The notes: generated from the sequence alone by a model not told the origin. A DNA stretch of 64,000 nucleotides from Xiheibacterium sp038325765 (GCA_038325765.1 JBBQJI010000003.1:181767-245766); one strand, 5' to 3'; positions 24,927-34,590 are shown, numbered from the stretch's first letter. Program-made: numbers and translations.

Positions 24927-25679
24927 TCAGGTTTCGTGGGCCGCGGGAGGGCCGGTCGGCGGCGCATCGAACAGCGACGGCGGCGCGACGAGGCAGTCGG
25001 GGTCGTCATTGCGCACGTCGTTCGCCCGGGGCGAGGCCGGCGTCGCCACCAGCACGCCGTCCGCGACCGGACGCAGCAGCGCGCGCAGAGCATCGAGCCA
25101 ATCGGCCGACGCGACGCCGCCCGGCGCCGGGCCGATCCAGGCGTCGAGATCGGCGCCCTCGAGGATCACGGGCATGCGATCGTGGACTGGGGCGACCACC
25201 GCGGTGGGGGTGGTCGTGACGATCGCGAAGCGGAGTTGCGGTGCGCCGGTGGCCGCGTCGGCGCGCGCCGACGCGATCCCGGCGAACACGATGGGGCCGC
25301 CGTCCGGTCGGTGGAATCGGATCGGCGTCCGCTGCTTCTTGGTGCCGACCCACTCGTAGAAGCCGTCGGCGACGACGCCGATCCGTAGGTGCGCGAAGGC
25401 GTGGCGGAACATCGGCCGCTCGCCGAGCGTCTCGGCGCGGGCGTTGATGTGCACCGGCGGCCGGGCGGAGGCCGCGTCGCGCGGCGCCGCCAGCCCCCAC
25501 TTCGCCTGCACCAGCCGCCGGCGCTCGACGTCGGTGCTGCGCACGATGGGCATGACATCGGTCGGCGCGACGTTGAATCGCGGCCGGTGGGCGGCGGCAT
25601 CAGCCCCATCATACGCAGCCTCGAGCGCGTCGGCGACCGAGGCGTAGTCGTCGGTGGTCAGCACATACCGCCCGCACAT
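24927..25679 (-). CDS. yedK: SRAP domain protein (YedK/HMCES family)
   Basis: SOS response-associated peptidase fold. These proteins form a covalent thiazolidine link with abasic sites in single-stranded DNA through Cys2 and protect replication forks. Active-site landmarks are MCGRY with Cys2 after removal of Met1, NVAPT (Asn36), NARAET (Asn79), FYEW (Glu109) and HDRMP (His166). Length is 250 residues, normal. Nothing in the neighbourhood points to a dedicated repair operon; downstream are a lipoprotein and a transporter. Confidence 0.95.
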   Translation of the reverse strand: MCGRYVLTTDDYASVADALEAAYDGADAAAHRPRFNVAPTDVMPIVRSTDVERRRLVQAKWGLAAPRDAASARPPVHINARAETLGERPMFRHAFAHLRIGVVADGFYEWVGTKKQRTPIRFHRPDGGPIVFAGIASARADAATGAPQLRFAIVTTTPTAVVAPVHDRMPVILEGADLDAWIGPAPGGVASADWLDALRALLRPVADGVLVATPASPRANDVRNDDPDCLVAPPSLFDAPPTGPPAAHET

Positions 25680-25780
25680 CCGACGATCCTAGTCTGCAGC
25701 AGGGGTGCACGCCACCCTCGCGCCGCGTTGCCGACCGGGCTTGATCCGGCAGGGTACTGTCGGGGATCGTTGCCGCGCGA

Positions 25781-26629
25781 ATGATCCCGGCGAGTCTCAT
25801 CCCCCTGCCCACGAACGCGGACATCGCCCGGCGGGTGGAACGCATCGAGTTGCCGTGGAATCGCCACGGCGTCGACCCCTTCGGCATCGACCGCGCCGAA
25901 CTCGCCCGGCTCTACACGCTGCTCGGCTTCTTCTATCACCGCTACTTCGACGTGAAGGTCTACGGCGCGCACAACGTGCCGCCGCGCGGCCGCGCGATGC
26001 TCGTCGGCAACCACTCGGGCGGCTGGGCACTCGACGCGGTGATGGTCATCGCCTCGGCGTTCTTCGATCTCGAGCCGCCGCGGCTGGCCCAGGGCATGGC
26101 GGAGAAGTTCATGCAGCGCATGCCGTTTCTGGCGTGGTTCACCAGCCGCATCGGCCAGTTCACCGGGTTGCCGGAGAACGCGGTGCGCCTGCTCGAGGAG
26201 GACCGCCTCGTGCTGGTGTTCCCCGAGGGCGCCCGCGGCACCGCGAAGCTCTACCGCGATCGGGACTCGCTGGTCGGGTTCGGCACCGGCTTCGTCCGTC
26301 TCGCCTTGCAGACCGGCGCGCCGATCGTGCCGTTCGCGTTCGTGGGCGGCGGCGAGGCCATCCCCACCGTCGTCAACCTGTACAAGCTCGGGCGCATGAT
26401 CGGGATCCCGTATGTGCCGGTCACGCCGTGGGGCGCGGCGATTCCCCTGCCCGTCACGTTGCAGATCCTCTACGGCGCGCCGATCGTGCTCGAGGGCAAT
26501 CCGCACGACACCGACGACGTCATCATCAAGCACGTCGATCGCGTCAAGGCGCGCATCGCCGCGCTCATCGTCCAGGCCCGCGAGCTCCGCGACGGCAAGC
26601 GCCGCGAGGCGGAGCTCGATCTGTCATGA
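25781..26629 (+). CDS. Lysophospholipid acyltransferase family protein
   Basis: A 282-residue acyltransferase of the PlsC/LPLAT fold. The catalytic block reads LVGNHSGGWALDAVM (His with Asp seven residues later rather than the usual five). The glycerolipid-binding block is VFPEGARGTAKLYRDRD, and GAPIVPFAFVGGGE follows the fold. N-terminal hydrophobic helix is weak, so it may be membrane-associated only. The stop overlaps the next gene as ATGA. Lipid or wax substrate is unknown. Confidence 0.88.
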   Translation: MIPASLIPLPTNADIARRVERIELPWNRHGVDPFGIDRAELARLYTLLGFFYHRYFDVKVYGAHNVPPRGRAMLVGNHSGGWALDAVMVIASAFFDLEPPRLAQGMAEKFMQRMPFLAWFTSRIGQFTGLPENAVRLLEEDRLVLVFPEGARGTAKLYRDRDSLVGFGTGFVRLALQTGAPIVPFAFVGGGEAIPTVVNLYKLGRMIGIPYVPVTPWGAAIPLPVTLQILYGAPIVLEGNPHDTDDVIIKHVDRVKARIAALIVQARELRDGKRREAELDLS

Positions 26630-27552
26630 GAGTCCTCGTCACCGGCATCGCCGGCGCGCTGGGCCGCGAGGTCGCGACCCGCCTGGTCGCGCGTGGACAC
26701 GAGGTGGTCGGCGTCGACGTGCGCCCCTGGTACCACCCGCCGGACGGCGTGCGCGTGGTCCAGGCCGACATCCGCAAGCGCCCGGCCGAGGACGTCTTCC
26801 GCACGATGCGGCCCGAGGGTCTGGTGCACATGGCCACGGTGACGCACCTCACCCACCGCAGCCGCGAGCGGTTCCGCATCAACCTCGGCGGCACCCAAGC
26901 GGTGTTCGATCACTGCAACGCGTATGGCGTGGAGCAGGCGGTGTTCGTCGGTCGGCACACCTACTACGGCGCCGGCCCCGACTCGGCGCTCTACCACACC
27001 GAGGCCGAGCCCCCGATGGCGGTGCACGCCTTCCCCGAGCTCTCGGACCTCGTCGCCGCCGATCTGTACGCCGGCTCGGCGCTGTGGCGCTATCCCGTCA
27101 TCGACACCTCGGTGTTGCGGCTGTGCTACACGCTCGGCCCGCTGCGGCAGGGCACGCTCGCGGCGTTCCTCCGCGGACCGCGGGTGCCGACGATCCTCGG
27201 ATTCGATCCGCTGTTCCACTTCATCCACGAGTTCGACGCCGCCGACGCGATCGTGCTCGCGCTCGAGCGCCGGCTCCGCGGGGTCTACAACGTCAGCGGT
27301 CCGCCACCGGTGCCGCTGTCGGTGATCGTCCGCGAGACCGGACGAACCTCGATCCCGCTACCCGCAGCCCTCGTACGCCCGCTGCTGGGGCGCTTCGGCC
27401 TGCCGAAGCTGCCCCCCGGCGCCCTCGAGCACGTGAAGTATCCGATCGTGATCGACAGCACCGCGTTTCGCCGGGCGACCGGCTTCGTCCACGCGTACGA
27501 CGAGGACGCGACGATGTCGGCCTTCCGCGGCCGCCCGGGTGATCCGGTCTGA
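26626..27552 (+). CDS. NAD-dependent epimerase/dehydratase family protein
   Basis: Extended short-chain dehydrogenase of 308 residues. The nucleotide loop VTGIAGALGREVATRL (G-x-x-G-x-x-G) is at 5-20, Asp near 35 (GVDVR) suggests NAD preference, and a HATVTH-type segment (HMATVTHLTH) follows. The usual catalytic YxxxK is not obvious: the region reads VGRHTYYGAG and DLVAADLYAGSA, so dehydrogenase activity is uncertain. ATGA overlap with the acyltransferase suggests joint work on a lipid or polyketide-like substrate. Confidence 0.82.
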   Translation: MRVLVTGIAGALGREVATRLVARGHEVVGVDVRPWYHPPDGVRVVQADIRKRPAEDVFRTMRPEGLVHMATVTHLTHRSRERFRINLGGTQAVFDHCNAYGVEQAVFVGRHTYYGAGPDSALYHTEAEPPMAVHAFPELSDLVAADLYAGSALWRYPVIDTSVLRLCYTLGPLRQGTLAAFLRGPRVPTILGFDPLFHFIHEFDAADAIVLALERRLRGVYNVSGPPPVPLSVIVRETGRTSIPLPAALVRPLLGRFGLPKLPPGALEHVKYPIVIDSTAFRRATGFVHAYDEDATMSAFRGRPGDPV

Positions 27553-27564
27553 CGGCGCTCGGCG

Positions 27565-27891
27565 TCACGGCGCGAAGAACGTCACCTGTCCCAGGCACTG
27601 CACGTCGCCCACCGCCACCCCGGTGATGGTCACGCCGCCGCCGCCGCGCATGGCCGCGAACAGCTCGGCGAGCACGGTCGCATCGACGCGATGTCCGCGA
27701 CACTGCTTGCCGCCGAACGCGTAGCGCTCTCGGTCGCCGCCCAGGGCGATCGCGCGGGTCACGATGGTTCCGCCGCCGCCGTCGACATCGGGCGAGATCG
27801 ACTCGATGTGCGCCGTGGCGACGGGGTGGTCGAGGGCGACGGGGGACGCAGCGGCCGCCATCAGGATCCACGGGAGCACGGTGTGGGTCAT
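27565..27891 (-). CDS. Small exported protein, unknown
   Basis: A 108-residue protein with N-terminal signal (MTHTVLPWILMAAAASPVAL) and a mature part containing two cysteines and Gly-rich strands (MRGGGGVTITGVAVGDVQCLG). No family recognised. Start ATG 27891 gives the signal peptide. Convergent with the preceding epimerase and divergent from the VWA gene. Confidence 0.5.
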   Translation of the reverse strand: MTHTVLPWILMAAAASPVALDHPVATAHIESISPDVDGGGGTIVTRAIALGGDRERYAFGGKQCRGHRVDATVLAELFAAMRGGGGVTITGVAVGDVQCLGQVTFFAP

Positions 27892-28018
27892 CGTCGAGGC
27901 CCGAACGCCGCCTGGCGCCCGCGGTTTACACCGATGATCGCGCCGCCCGGGCACCATGACGCAACCCCCACGCGCTCGCCCCTTCCGCCCCCCGCGGTTG
28001 CGCGTCAAGATCGCGGAG

Positions 28019-29701
28019 ATGATGGACCCGACGCGGACGCGGCGTGCACACCGCGGGTGGTGGCTCGCCGCCTGTGGCGCCGCCGCGTGCATGCGTATGG
28101 CCGAGCCCACCGCCGATGCGACGGGCGCCGAGCCCGAGTCCTCTGTAGGCGCCGCCGTGCAGCGCTCGGCCCGCCCCGTGGTCCGTCGCAAGCCGCCCAG
28201 ATCTGCTGCGACGGCCGCGAGCTCCACCAGCAAGGAGCCCACCGAGACCACCCGCCCGATCCTGCCCCCCGCAGCGCTCACCGAGACCTACTTCAAGCAC
28301 TACGGCATCAACCCGACGATCGACACCGCGGAGGAGCCCTTCTCCAGCTTCGCGCTCGATGTCGACACCGCCTCGTATGCCCTCGCGCGGGCCGCCCTCG
28401 ACCGCGGTGAGATGCCCGACGAGGCCGCGATTCGCGTCGAGGAATTCCTCAACGCGTTCCACTACGACTACCCGGCCCCGACGGACGGCGACTTCGCCGT
28501 GTACACCGAGGTCGTCCCCTCGCCCCACCGCCAGGGATACCACGTGCTCCACGTCGGGCTGCAAGCCCGCGAGATCGCCGACAAGGACCGGGCGCCGGCG
28601 AACCTCGTCATCGTCGTGGACGTGTCGTCGTCGATGGCCCTCGAATCGCGGCTGAGGCTCGTCCAAGACGCGTTGCGCTCGATGGTGGCGCGCATGGGCG
28701 CACGCGATCGCATCGCCATCGTCACCTACGGAACCATCGCCGCGGTGGTGCTCGAGCCCACCGCGGGCGACCGCCACGCGACCATCGTCGAGGCGATCGA
28801 CGCCCTCGAGCCCGGCGGCTCCACCGACGTCGATGCGGGCCTGCGCCTGGGCTACTCGCTCGCCGACCGCTCGGCGCTCATCGGTGGCATCAACCGGGTG
28901 CTGCTTTTCTCCGACGGCGTGGTCACGTCGGGTCCCCAGGCCGCCGATGAACTGCTCGCCCACGTCGCCGAGTCGGCCGCGCGCGGCGTCACCATCTCCA
29001 CCCTCGGCGTCGGCGTGGACAACTACGACGACGTCTTGCTCGAGCAGCTCGCCGACCGCGGCAACGGCAACTACGTGTACATCGACCGCCTCGCCGAGGC
29101 CGAGCGCGTGCTCGTGCGTAGCCTCGGCGGCACGTTGCAGGTCGTCGCGCGCGACGCCAAGATCCAGCTCGAGTTCGATCCCGCCGTCGTCGCCCGCTAC
29201 CGGCTGCTCGGCTACGAGAACCGCGGTTTGTCCACCGACTCGTTCGCGGCCGACAGCACCGACGCCGGTGAGGTCGGCCCGGGGCAGAGCGTCACCGCGC
29301 TGTACGAGATCGAGATCCGCGACGACCTCGCGCCCCTGGGCAAGGTCCGCCTGCGCTACCGCCAGCCCCACACCGGCCTGTCGCGCACGCTCGAGACCCT
29401 CCTCGCGCTCGGAGACACCCGCCCGCTCGATGCCCGCGGCACCCCGACGGTGCGCGTCGCGGTGGTGGTCGCGGCCCTCGCCGAGAAGCTCCGCGGCTCC
29501 TACTGGATCCGCGGCGTGAGCTGGCCCGACATCCAGCGCTGGTATGCCGAGCTGCCCGACGACGTCACCGCGAGCGCCGAGATCGCCGAGCTCGGGGCGC
29601 TCATCGACACCGCCGCGCGGCTCGACCGCCGTAACGCCAAGCCCGACCGGGAGTTCGCCAGCGCACCGCTGGAGTTCGATCGCATGCCGGTCCTGCAGTG
29701 A
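28019..29701 (+). CDS. VWA-domain lipoprotein (YfbK-like)
   Basis: A 560-residue protein. Signal ends in WLAACGAAAC; a linker follows. Residues ~95-165 match the region preceding the VWA domain in YfbK-type proteins (PFSSFALDVDTASYALARA and EEFLNAFHYDYP). The VWA domain carries the metal site DVSSS (D-x-S-x-S) and DGVVTSG. A C-terminal DUF3520-like part includes LGYENR and ETLLALGD. Such proteins bind partners through a Mg ion in the envelope. ATG 28019 gives a normal signal; ATG 27956 would add 21 residues. One base separates it from a histidine kinase gene, suggesting a role as sensory accessory. Confidence 0.85.
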   Translation: MMDPTRTRRAHRGWWLAACGAAACMRMAEPTADATGAEPESSVGAAVQRSARPVVRRKPPRSAATAASSTSKEPTETTRPILPPAALTETYFKHYGINPTIDTAEEPFSSFALDVDTASYALARAALDRGEMPDEAAIRVEEFLNAFHYDYPAPTDGDFAVYTEVVPSPHRQGYHVLHVGLQAREIADKDRAPANLVIVVDVSSSMALESRLRLVQDALRSMVARMGARDRIAIVTYGTIAAVVLEPTAGDRHATIVEAIDALEPGGSTDVDAGLRLGYSLADRSALIGGINRVLLFSDGVVTSGPQAADELLAHVAESAARGVTISTLGVGVDNYDDVLLEQLADRGNGNYVYIDRLAEAERVLVRSLGGTLQVVARDAKIQLEFDPAVVARYRLLGYENRGLSTDSFAADSTDAGEVGPGQSVTALYEIEIRDDLAPLGKVRLRYRQPHTGLSRTLETLLALGDTRPLDARGTPTVRVAVVVAALAEKLRGSYWIRGVSWPDIQRWYAELPDDVTASAEIAELGALIDTAARLDRRNAKPDREFASAPLEFDRMPVLQ

Positions 29702-29702
29702 C

Positions 29703-31559
29703 ATGCGTCGCCTGGTCCCCACCCTGCTCGTGCTCTCGCTGGGACTGTCGGTCCTGCTGTGGGGCCTCGCGTCGCTGCAGGGCATCTTCATCGCCGAGCG
29801 CGACGAGGCGCAGGCCCGCGTCGAAGCCGAGCGCAGCGCGCTGCAGGAGTACGCCCGGCGCACGCTCGAGCAGCTCCTCGACGGCGAGCTCAACCCCGCC
29901 GAAGACGAGATCGGCCACTCCCTCGACGACCCGCTCGCGGGCACCGCCGATCTGCTGTTGGTCGTCGACGGTCGTCAGCGATTCCCGAGGCCGGTGAGCT
30001 TCGCGGCGGGCGACGAGCGCCCCGGACGAGCGCTGTACCTGGCGTTGCGTAGCGGCGCGGCGATCCACGTCGAGGACCTGACGTCGCCGTGGGCAGAGCG
30101 ACTGCAGCTGTTCCAGAGCCTGCGCGAGGCGCTCGCCGCCGGCGGCCACGGACCGGTCGAGCAGGCCTTCCGCAACCTGCTGCGCCACCGTACCCGCTAT
30201 GTCATCGACAGCACGCTCGATCTGCCGTCGATGATCGCGGCGCTCGACGAGATGTTCGAGCGGACCGAGCCCAACTTGGCGCTGGTGGCTCTGCTGCTGC
30301 GCGACGGGCTCCGCGACGGCGGCATCTTGGTGGTCGAGGGGCTGCAGCCGGCCCTGTTGCGGCGGCGCGATCGGTTCACCGCGGAGGACTTCGAGTTCCT
30401 CGCCGACCGCGTGGTCGCGCTGTCGGAGCGGGCCCGCACCGAGGCCGAGGACTTCCACGCCCGCAGCGCCGAGCCGCTGTCGACCCCGTTGCGCATGCCC
30501 GTGAACTTCAGCGGGCCGTCGCTGCTGCTGGGCGGCGAGTGGTTCGCCCGCGTGGACACCGACGGTGTGGTGGTCGGCACCAAGGTCGATGTCGCGGCCC
30601 TGATGACGGTGATCGATGATCAGATGCGGGGCCGCGCGCTGATCGAGCCCGACGACGTGGTCATCCTCCCCACCCTCGATGCCACCATCTCGCCGGTCGC
30701 GTCGCTGCCGATCTCGGTGAGCTCGCCTCGCTTCGTCGCGCGCATCGTCGACGCCGACCAGAACTTCCGCATCAAGAGCATCTTCCTGGTCGGTAGCATC
30801 GGGCTGGCGCTCGTGATCGTCGCGCTATCGGTGATCCTGGCCTCGCGCAAGCAACGTTTCGTCGAGCTCAAGAACGATTTCGTCGCCACGGTCTCGCACG
30901 AGCTGCGGACGCCGTTGGCGTCGCTGCGGCTCATGGCCGAGACCATCGAGCGCAAGACCGCCGGCATCGCAGCAGCCCGCGACTACCCCGCGCGCATGGT
31001 CCGCGAGATCGACGACCTGAATTTCCTCGTCGACAACATCCTGTCGTTCAACCGCCTCGACAAGGGCCGGTGGCGACCACGGCGCGAGCGCGTCGAGGTC
31101 CGCGCGATCGTCGAGGAGGTCGCCGAAGACCTCGCGTTGTGGTCGTCGCGTCCGGTCGAGGTTCGCTGCCGCGACCTCGACGGATTGGTGCTCCGCGCCG
31201 ATCCCGAGCTCCTGCGGCTGCTGCTGCGAAACCTCGGCAAGAACGCTTGCACCTATTGCGACCGCGAGACGGTGGTGCTCGAGGTGAGCGGGCGTGTCCG
31301 CCCACGTGGGTGGAGCGGCGGAGTCACGGTGCTGGTCACCGACAACGGCGTGGGAATCCCCCGGCGGGAGCATCGGCGCATCTTCGGCGACTTCTACCGC
31401 GGGCGAGGCACGCCGACGTCCCGTGGCAGCGGCCTGGGGCTCGCGATCTGCCGCAAGACAATGGCCGCGCACGGCGGCAAGATCCGCATCGTCGACAGCA
31501 GTCCCATCGGCACTACGTTCGCGCTAGAGTTCCCCCTGGCGGCGCTGGAGCAGCAATGA
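29703..31559 (+). CDS. Sensor histidine kinase
   Basis: A 618-residue membrane kinase. Span 1 is at residues ~5-25, a periplasmic sensor region of ~335 residues follows, and span 2 is SIFLVGSIGLALVIVALSVIL. The H-box VSHELRTPLASLRLMAE has its phospho-His near residue 399. N-box NLGKNACTY, G1 DNGVGIP and G2 GSGLGLAICRK complete the ATPase domain. No HAMP domain is evident. The stop overlaps the response regulator gene (ATGA). The upstream VWA lipoprotein gene lies one base away, so the three probably act together at the envelope. Confidence 0.94.
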   Translation: MRRLVPTLLVLSLGLSVLLWGLASLQGIFIAERDEAQARVEAERSALQEYARRTLEQLLDGELNPAEDEIGHSLDDPLAGTADLLLVVDGRQRFPRPVSFAAGDERPGRALYLALRSGAAIHVEDLTSPWAERLQLFQSLREALAAGGHGPVEQAFRNLLRHRTRYVIDSTLDLPSMIAALDEMFERTEPNLALVALLLRDGLRDGGILVVEGLQPALLRRRDRFTAEDFEFLADRVVALSERARTEAEDFHARSAEPLSTPLRMPVNFSGPSLLLGGEWFARVDTDGVVVGTKVDVAALMTVIDDQMRGRALIEPDDVVILPTLDATISPVASLPISVSSPRFVARIVDADQNFRIKSIFLVGSIGLALVIVALSVILASRKQRFVELKNDFVATVSHELRTPLASLRLMAETIERKTAGIAAARDYPARMVREIDDLNFLVDNILSFNRLDKGRWRPRRERVEVRAIVEEVAEDLALWSSRPVEVRCRDLDGLVLRADPELLRLLLRNLGKNACTYCDRETVVLEVSGRVRPRGWSGGVTVLVTDNGVGIPRREHRRIFGDFYRGRGTPTSRGSGLGLAICRKTMAAHGGKIRIVDSSPIGTTFALEFPLAALEQQ

Positions 31560-32287
31560 ACGCGACTGTCGACACCCCCGGCCCTGCGATCTTGGTGGTC
31601 GAGGACGACGAGAACCTGAGGCTCGCCCTGACCGACAACCTCACCGACGAGGGTTACTTCGTCGAGTCGGTGGCAGGCGCAGAGGCGGCACTACGGGCCG
31701 CCGCTGCCCGCCCCTTCGACGTGGTCGTCCTCGACATCATGCTGCCCGACGGCGACGGCTACTCGGTGTGCCGACGGCTGCGCGAGGCCGGCAGCGCCGC
31801 CGCCGTGCTGATGCTGACCGCGCGCACCCTCGAGGACGACGTGGTCCGCGGCTTCGACTCGGGCGCCGACGACTACTTGGCCAAGCCGTACCGATTGCGC
31901 GAGCTTCTGGCGCGGATCGGCGCCCTTGCACGGCGCGGCGCGGCCGTTCCCGCGGTGGCGCCGGCCGCCGGCGGCAAGGACAAGCAGGTCGTCGCTGGCA
32001 TCTCGGTCGATCGAAAGGCCCGGGTGGTGTCCCGCGATGGCGCCGAGGTCGACCTGACACGCACCGAGTTCGATCTCCTGGTATGCCTGCTCGATCACGT
32101 CGGCGAGGCGCTCACCCGCGAGGCCATCCTCGACCGCGTGTGGGGTAAGGGCATCGTCGTCGAGCAGCGCACCGTGGACAACTTCGTGTCGAGCCTCAAG
32201 CGCAAGCTCGGCTGGCACGACGGATGCGGCTTCAACATCCGCGCCGTGCGTGGAATCGGGTATCGCTTCGATCTGGAGCGCGCCTGA
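31556..32287 (+). CDS. OmpR-family response regulator
   Basis: A 243-residue transcription factor. The receiver has acidic pocket EDD at 16-18, phosphoacceptor Asp60 (VVVLDIMLPDGDG), Thr in LTAR and Lys110 in LAKP. The C-terminal winged helix (residues ~145-240) carries LTRTEFDLLVCLLDHVGEAL and the recognition segment TVDNFVSSLKRKLG. It is the partner of the overlapping histidine kinase. Confidence 0.95.
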   Translation: MNATVDTPGPAILVVEDDENLRLALTDNLTDEGYFVESVAGAEAALRAAAARPFDVVVLDIMLPDGDGYSVCRRLREAGSAAAVLMLTARTLEDDVVRGFDSGADDYLAKPYRLRELLARIGALARRGAAVPAVAPAAGGKDKQVVAGISVDRKARVVSRDGAEVDLTRTEFDLLVCLLDHVGEALTREAILDRVWGKGIVVEQRTVDNFVSSLKRKLGWHDGCGFNIRAVRGIGYRFDLERA

Positions 32288-32318
32288 ACCATCCCGCCCA
32301 GACGCACACCGAGGAGTC

Positions 32319-33074
32319 TCAAGCGTCGGTGAAACGATACAACGCCGCGGGTCGCCCCGGCCCCGGCAGCGCGCGAACGCCCGGGCCGAGGGCGAGTGTC
32401 CCATCGTCGATCATGCGATTGAAGCGCTTGTTGAAGTTGCTCTTGTCATAGCTCTGGCCGACGACGGCCTCGAACACGCGCCGCAGTTCGGCCTTGGTGA
32501 ACTCCAGGGGGACCAGGCCCGCGGCCACGCGCACGTCGAGCACGAGTCGCTCGCGCAGGCTCTGCAGCGCGCAGCCGAGGATGGTGTCGTGATCGAAGGC
32601 GAGCTTCTTGTGCCCCACGTCGGCGACGGCGCACCACTGGGCGTCCGCGGCGTCGTCACCGGCGCGGGTCCGCGTGATGAGATCGGCCGGCACCAGCGCG
32701 ACGTACCCGATCGAGATCACCCGACCGCGGGGGTCACGGCCCGGATCGCCGAACGCCCGGAACTGCTGCAGCAGGACGTCGTCCGGGCGCAGGCCGGTCT
32801 CCTCTTGCAGCTCGCGCGCCGCGGCGGCATCGAGGCTCTCGCCCTGGTCGCCATCGTCGCGGGTGCGGACGAAGCCGCCGGGCAGCGCCCACCGTCCCCG
32901 GTGCGGCGCCTCGCCGCGGCGGATGAGGAGGACGCGCAACTCGAAGCCGACGATCGCGAGGACGACCATGTCCACGGTCACCGCCGGTCGCGGATATGCA
33001 TAGCAGAAGGGACCGGATGCGGGCCGTGCCGAGGACTTGCGGGTCACGGCGTCGCCACCCACTGCACACCGCAC
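32319..33074 (-). CDS. Nudix-domain regulator, NrtR-like
   Basis: A 251-residue protein with a Nudix fold (WALPGGFVRTRDDGDQGESL, then AARELQEETGL) and a C-terminal winged helix (residues ~170-245, FTKAELRRVFEAVVGQSYD, then NFNKRFNRMID). NrtR proteins sense ADP-ribose and repress NAD biosynthesis genes. The gene directly follows pncB (43-base gap), which strongly supports this. The spacing before the conserved Glu of the Nudix box is atypical, as in non-catalytic NrtR. ATG 33074 is used, but the first ~25 residues are not conserved. Confidence 0.85.
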   Translation of the reverse strand: MRCAVGGDAVTRKSSARPASGPFCYAYPRPAVTVDMVVLAIVGFELRVLLIRRGEAPHRGRWALPGGFVRTRDDGDQGESLDAAAARELQEETGLRPDDVLLQQFRAFGDPGRDPRGRVISIGYVALVPADLITRTRAGDDAADAQWCAVADVGHKKLAFDHDTILGCALQSLRERLVLDVRVAAGLVPLEFTKAELRRVFEAVVGQSYDKSNFNKRFNRMIDDGTLALGPGVRALPGPGRPAALYRFTDA

Positions 33075-33117
33075 GCGGCGACATCCACGATGATCGTGAT
33101 CATGGCGGGCTCCCGAT

Positions 33118-34590
33118 TCAGGGGCGCGACATCGTGCTGCGCAGGTGGCCGACGAGGTCCGCCGTCGCAGGCGAGTGGTGGACGACCTGATCGTCGGCGC
33201 GCATCGCCTGGGCGCGATGCAGATCGAGGATGTTGCACAGCCGCAGCTGCTCGAGCGCGTCGGCGTTGCCGCCGAGCGCGACGTAGTTCTCCGCCACCGG
33301 CTCGCCCGCCTGGCCGATGATGCCCACCGGTCCCAGCCCCCGGACCCTGCGCCACGTCACCGGCCGCCCCGGCACGCTCTGCTTGCCTGCGCCGGTCTCG
33401 TTGCCGAATTTCATGCGCGGCGCAGGTCCCGTCTGGCTGAGCTTGAACACCGCGCTGACCCTGTCGCGAGTGAAGGGATTGGTCATCGGTGCGGCGACGA
33501 TCGAGCCGCCGTAGCCATAGATCTGCGCTGCAGCCGGCCACTCGGTGAACGTCCGCAGCCGCTCGAAGTGCGATGTCGCCTCGAGATCCAGGCCGTCCTC
33601 GAGGACATGGGTGGGCTCGAGCCCCTGCTCGCGCAGCACCTCGCAGGCGTGCAGGTATTGGATGTATTTGTTGCCCGAGTCGTAGCGGATGGCGCAGGCG
33701 TGGGGGCGCTCGCGCATCACCGCGACCGCAGCGCGGATGCCCGAGCCCATGGTGTCGAAGGTGTCGAGCAGGTAGCTCGGCGGTGTGCTCCTCATGTCGC
33801 GCATCGCCTCGAAGGCCGCGCGGTCGGATCCCCAGCGCTGCACGTGCTCGTGGCCCATGGTGCCCACCGGCAGCATGTCGAGCGCGCCCGCGAGGGCGAG
33901 GTGGCTGGTCCGCGTCACGCCCTCGTCGCGGCACGACTGCAGCGCGATGCGATGCTGCTCGAGGCACACAGCCGATCGCATCCCCACCTCGAAGATGCGG
34001 TCCGCGGCGCCGACCGCGGCGACCAGATCGCGGACGACGGCGCGCACGCGACCGGCGTAGGCCTCGTCCTCTCGCAGGATCTCGACATCACCGATCCCGG
34101 CGTCCGCGAGCATCGCGGCGATGATGGCGGCGTGCTCGGCACAGGTCGCGGTCACCCACTCGGTCGGGACCGGAGCCCCCTGGAGCCCGCGCAGCGCGGT
34201 CGCGAGCTGGATGGGATAGTTGAGCCACAGCAGCATCGGCTCGAGCCACGAGACGAGGAAGCTCGGCCCGGTGATCGTCAGCAGCGGCTCGCGCTCGCAC
34301 ACCCATGCGCCGCGGGGCACGGCTTCGATCTCGATGCCGCCTTGGACCGCGAGCGCCGCGTCCATGGCGTCGGTGCACCCGTAGCCATGCAGGCTCGCGA
34401 ACGCCCGATCGGCTGCGCTGGTGCCGAGCGTGGCCAACAGCTCGCGGACCGAGCGTTCGAGATCGAGGGGCACGTAGTGCACACCGCCCCGTCGGAACGA
34501 GAAGTAGAAGGTCTCGCGGCGCAGCGGGAAGCCGGCCTGGGCCATCGAGAACTTGTACGCGTCGGTGCTGAGGGCGGAGGTAGAGGTCAC
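33118..34590 (-). CDS. pncB: Nicotinate/nicotinamide phosphoribosyltransferase
   Basis: Salvage of nicotinic acid (or nicotinamide) to the mononucleotide with PRPP. STDAYKFSMAQAGF at the N-terminus is the nicotinate phosphoribosyltransferase signature (T-D-x-Y). The PRPP-binding block AIRYDSGNKYIQY, GTMGHEHVQRWG and EDGLDLEATSHF are also conserved. The length of 490 residues fits the long bacterial form. Start is GTG 34590 without a visible ribosome binding site; the AT-rich patch immediately upstream suggests a short or absent leader. It is followed by an NrtR-like regulator. Confidence 0.93.
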   Translation of the reverse strand: MTSTSALSTDAYKFSMAQAGFPLRRETFYFSFRRGGVHYVPLDLERSVRELLATLGTSAADRAFASLHGYGCTDAMDAALAVQGGIEIEAVPRGAWVCEREPLLTITGPSFLVSWLEPMLLWLNYPIQLATALRGLQGAPVPTEWVTATCAEHAAIIAAMLADAGIGDVEILREDEAYAGRVRAVVRDLVAAVGAADRIFEVGMRSAVCLEQHRIALQSCRDEGVTRTSHLALAGALDMLPVGTMGHEHVQRWGSDRAAFEAMRDMRSTPPSYLLDTFDTMGSGIRAAVAVMRERPHACAIRYDSGNKYIQYLHACEVLREQGLEPTHVLEDGLDLEATSHFERLRTFTEWPAAAQIYGYGGSIVAAPMTNPFTRDRVSAVFKLSQTGPAPRMKFGNETGAGKQSVPGRPVTWRRVRGLGPVGIIGQAGEPVAENYVALGGNADALEQLRLCNILDLHRAQAMRADDQVVHHSPATADLVGHLRSTMSRP

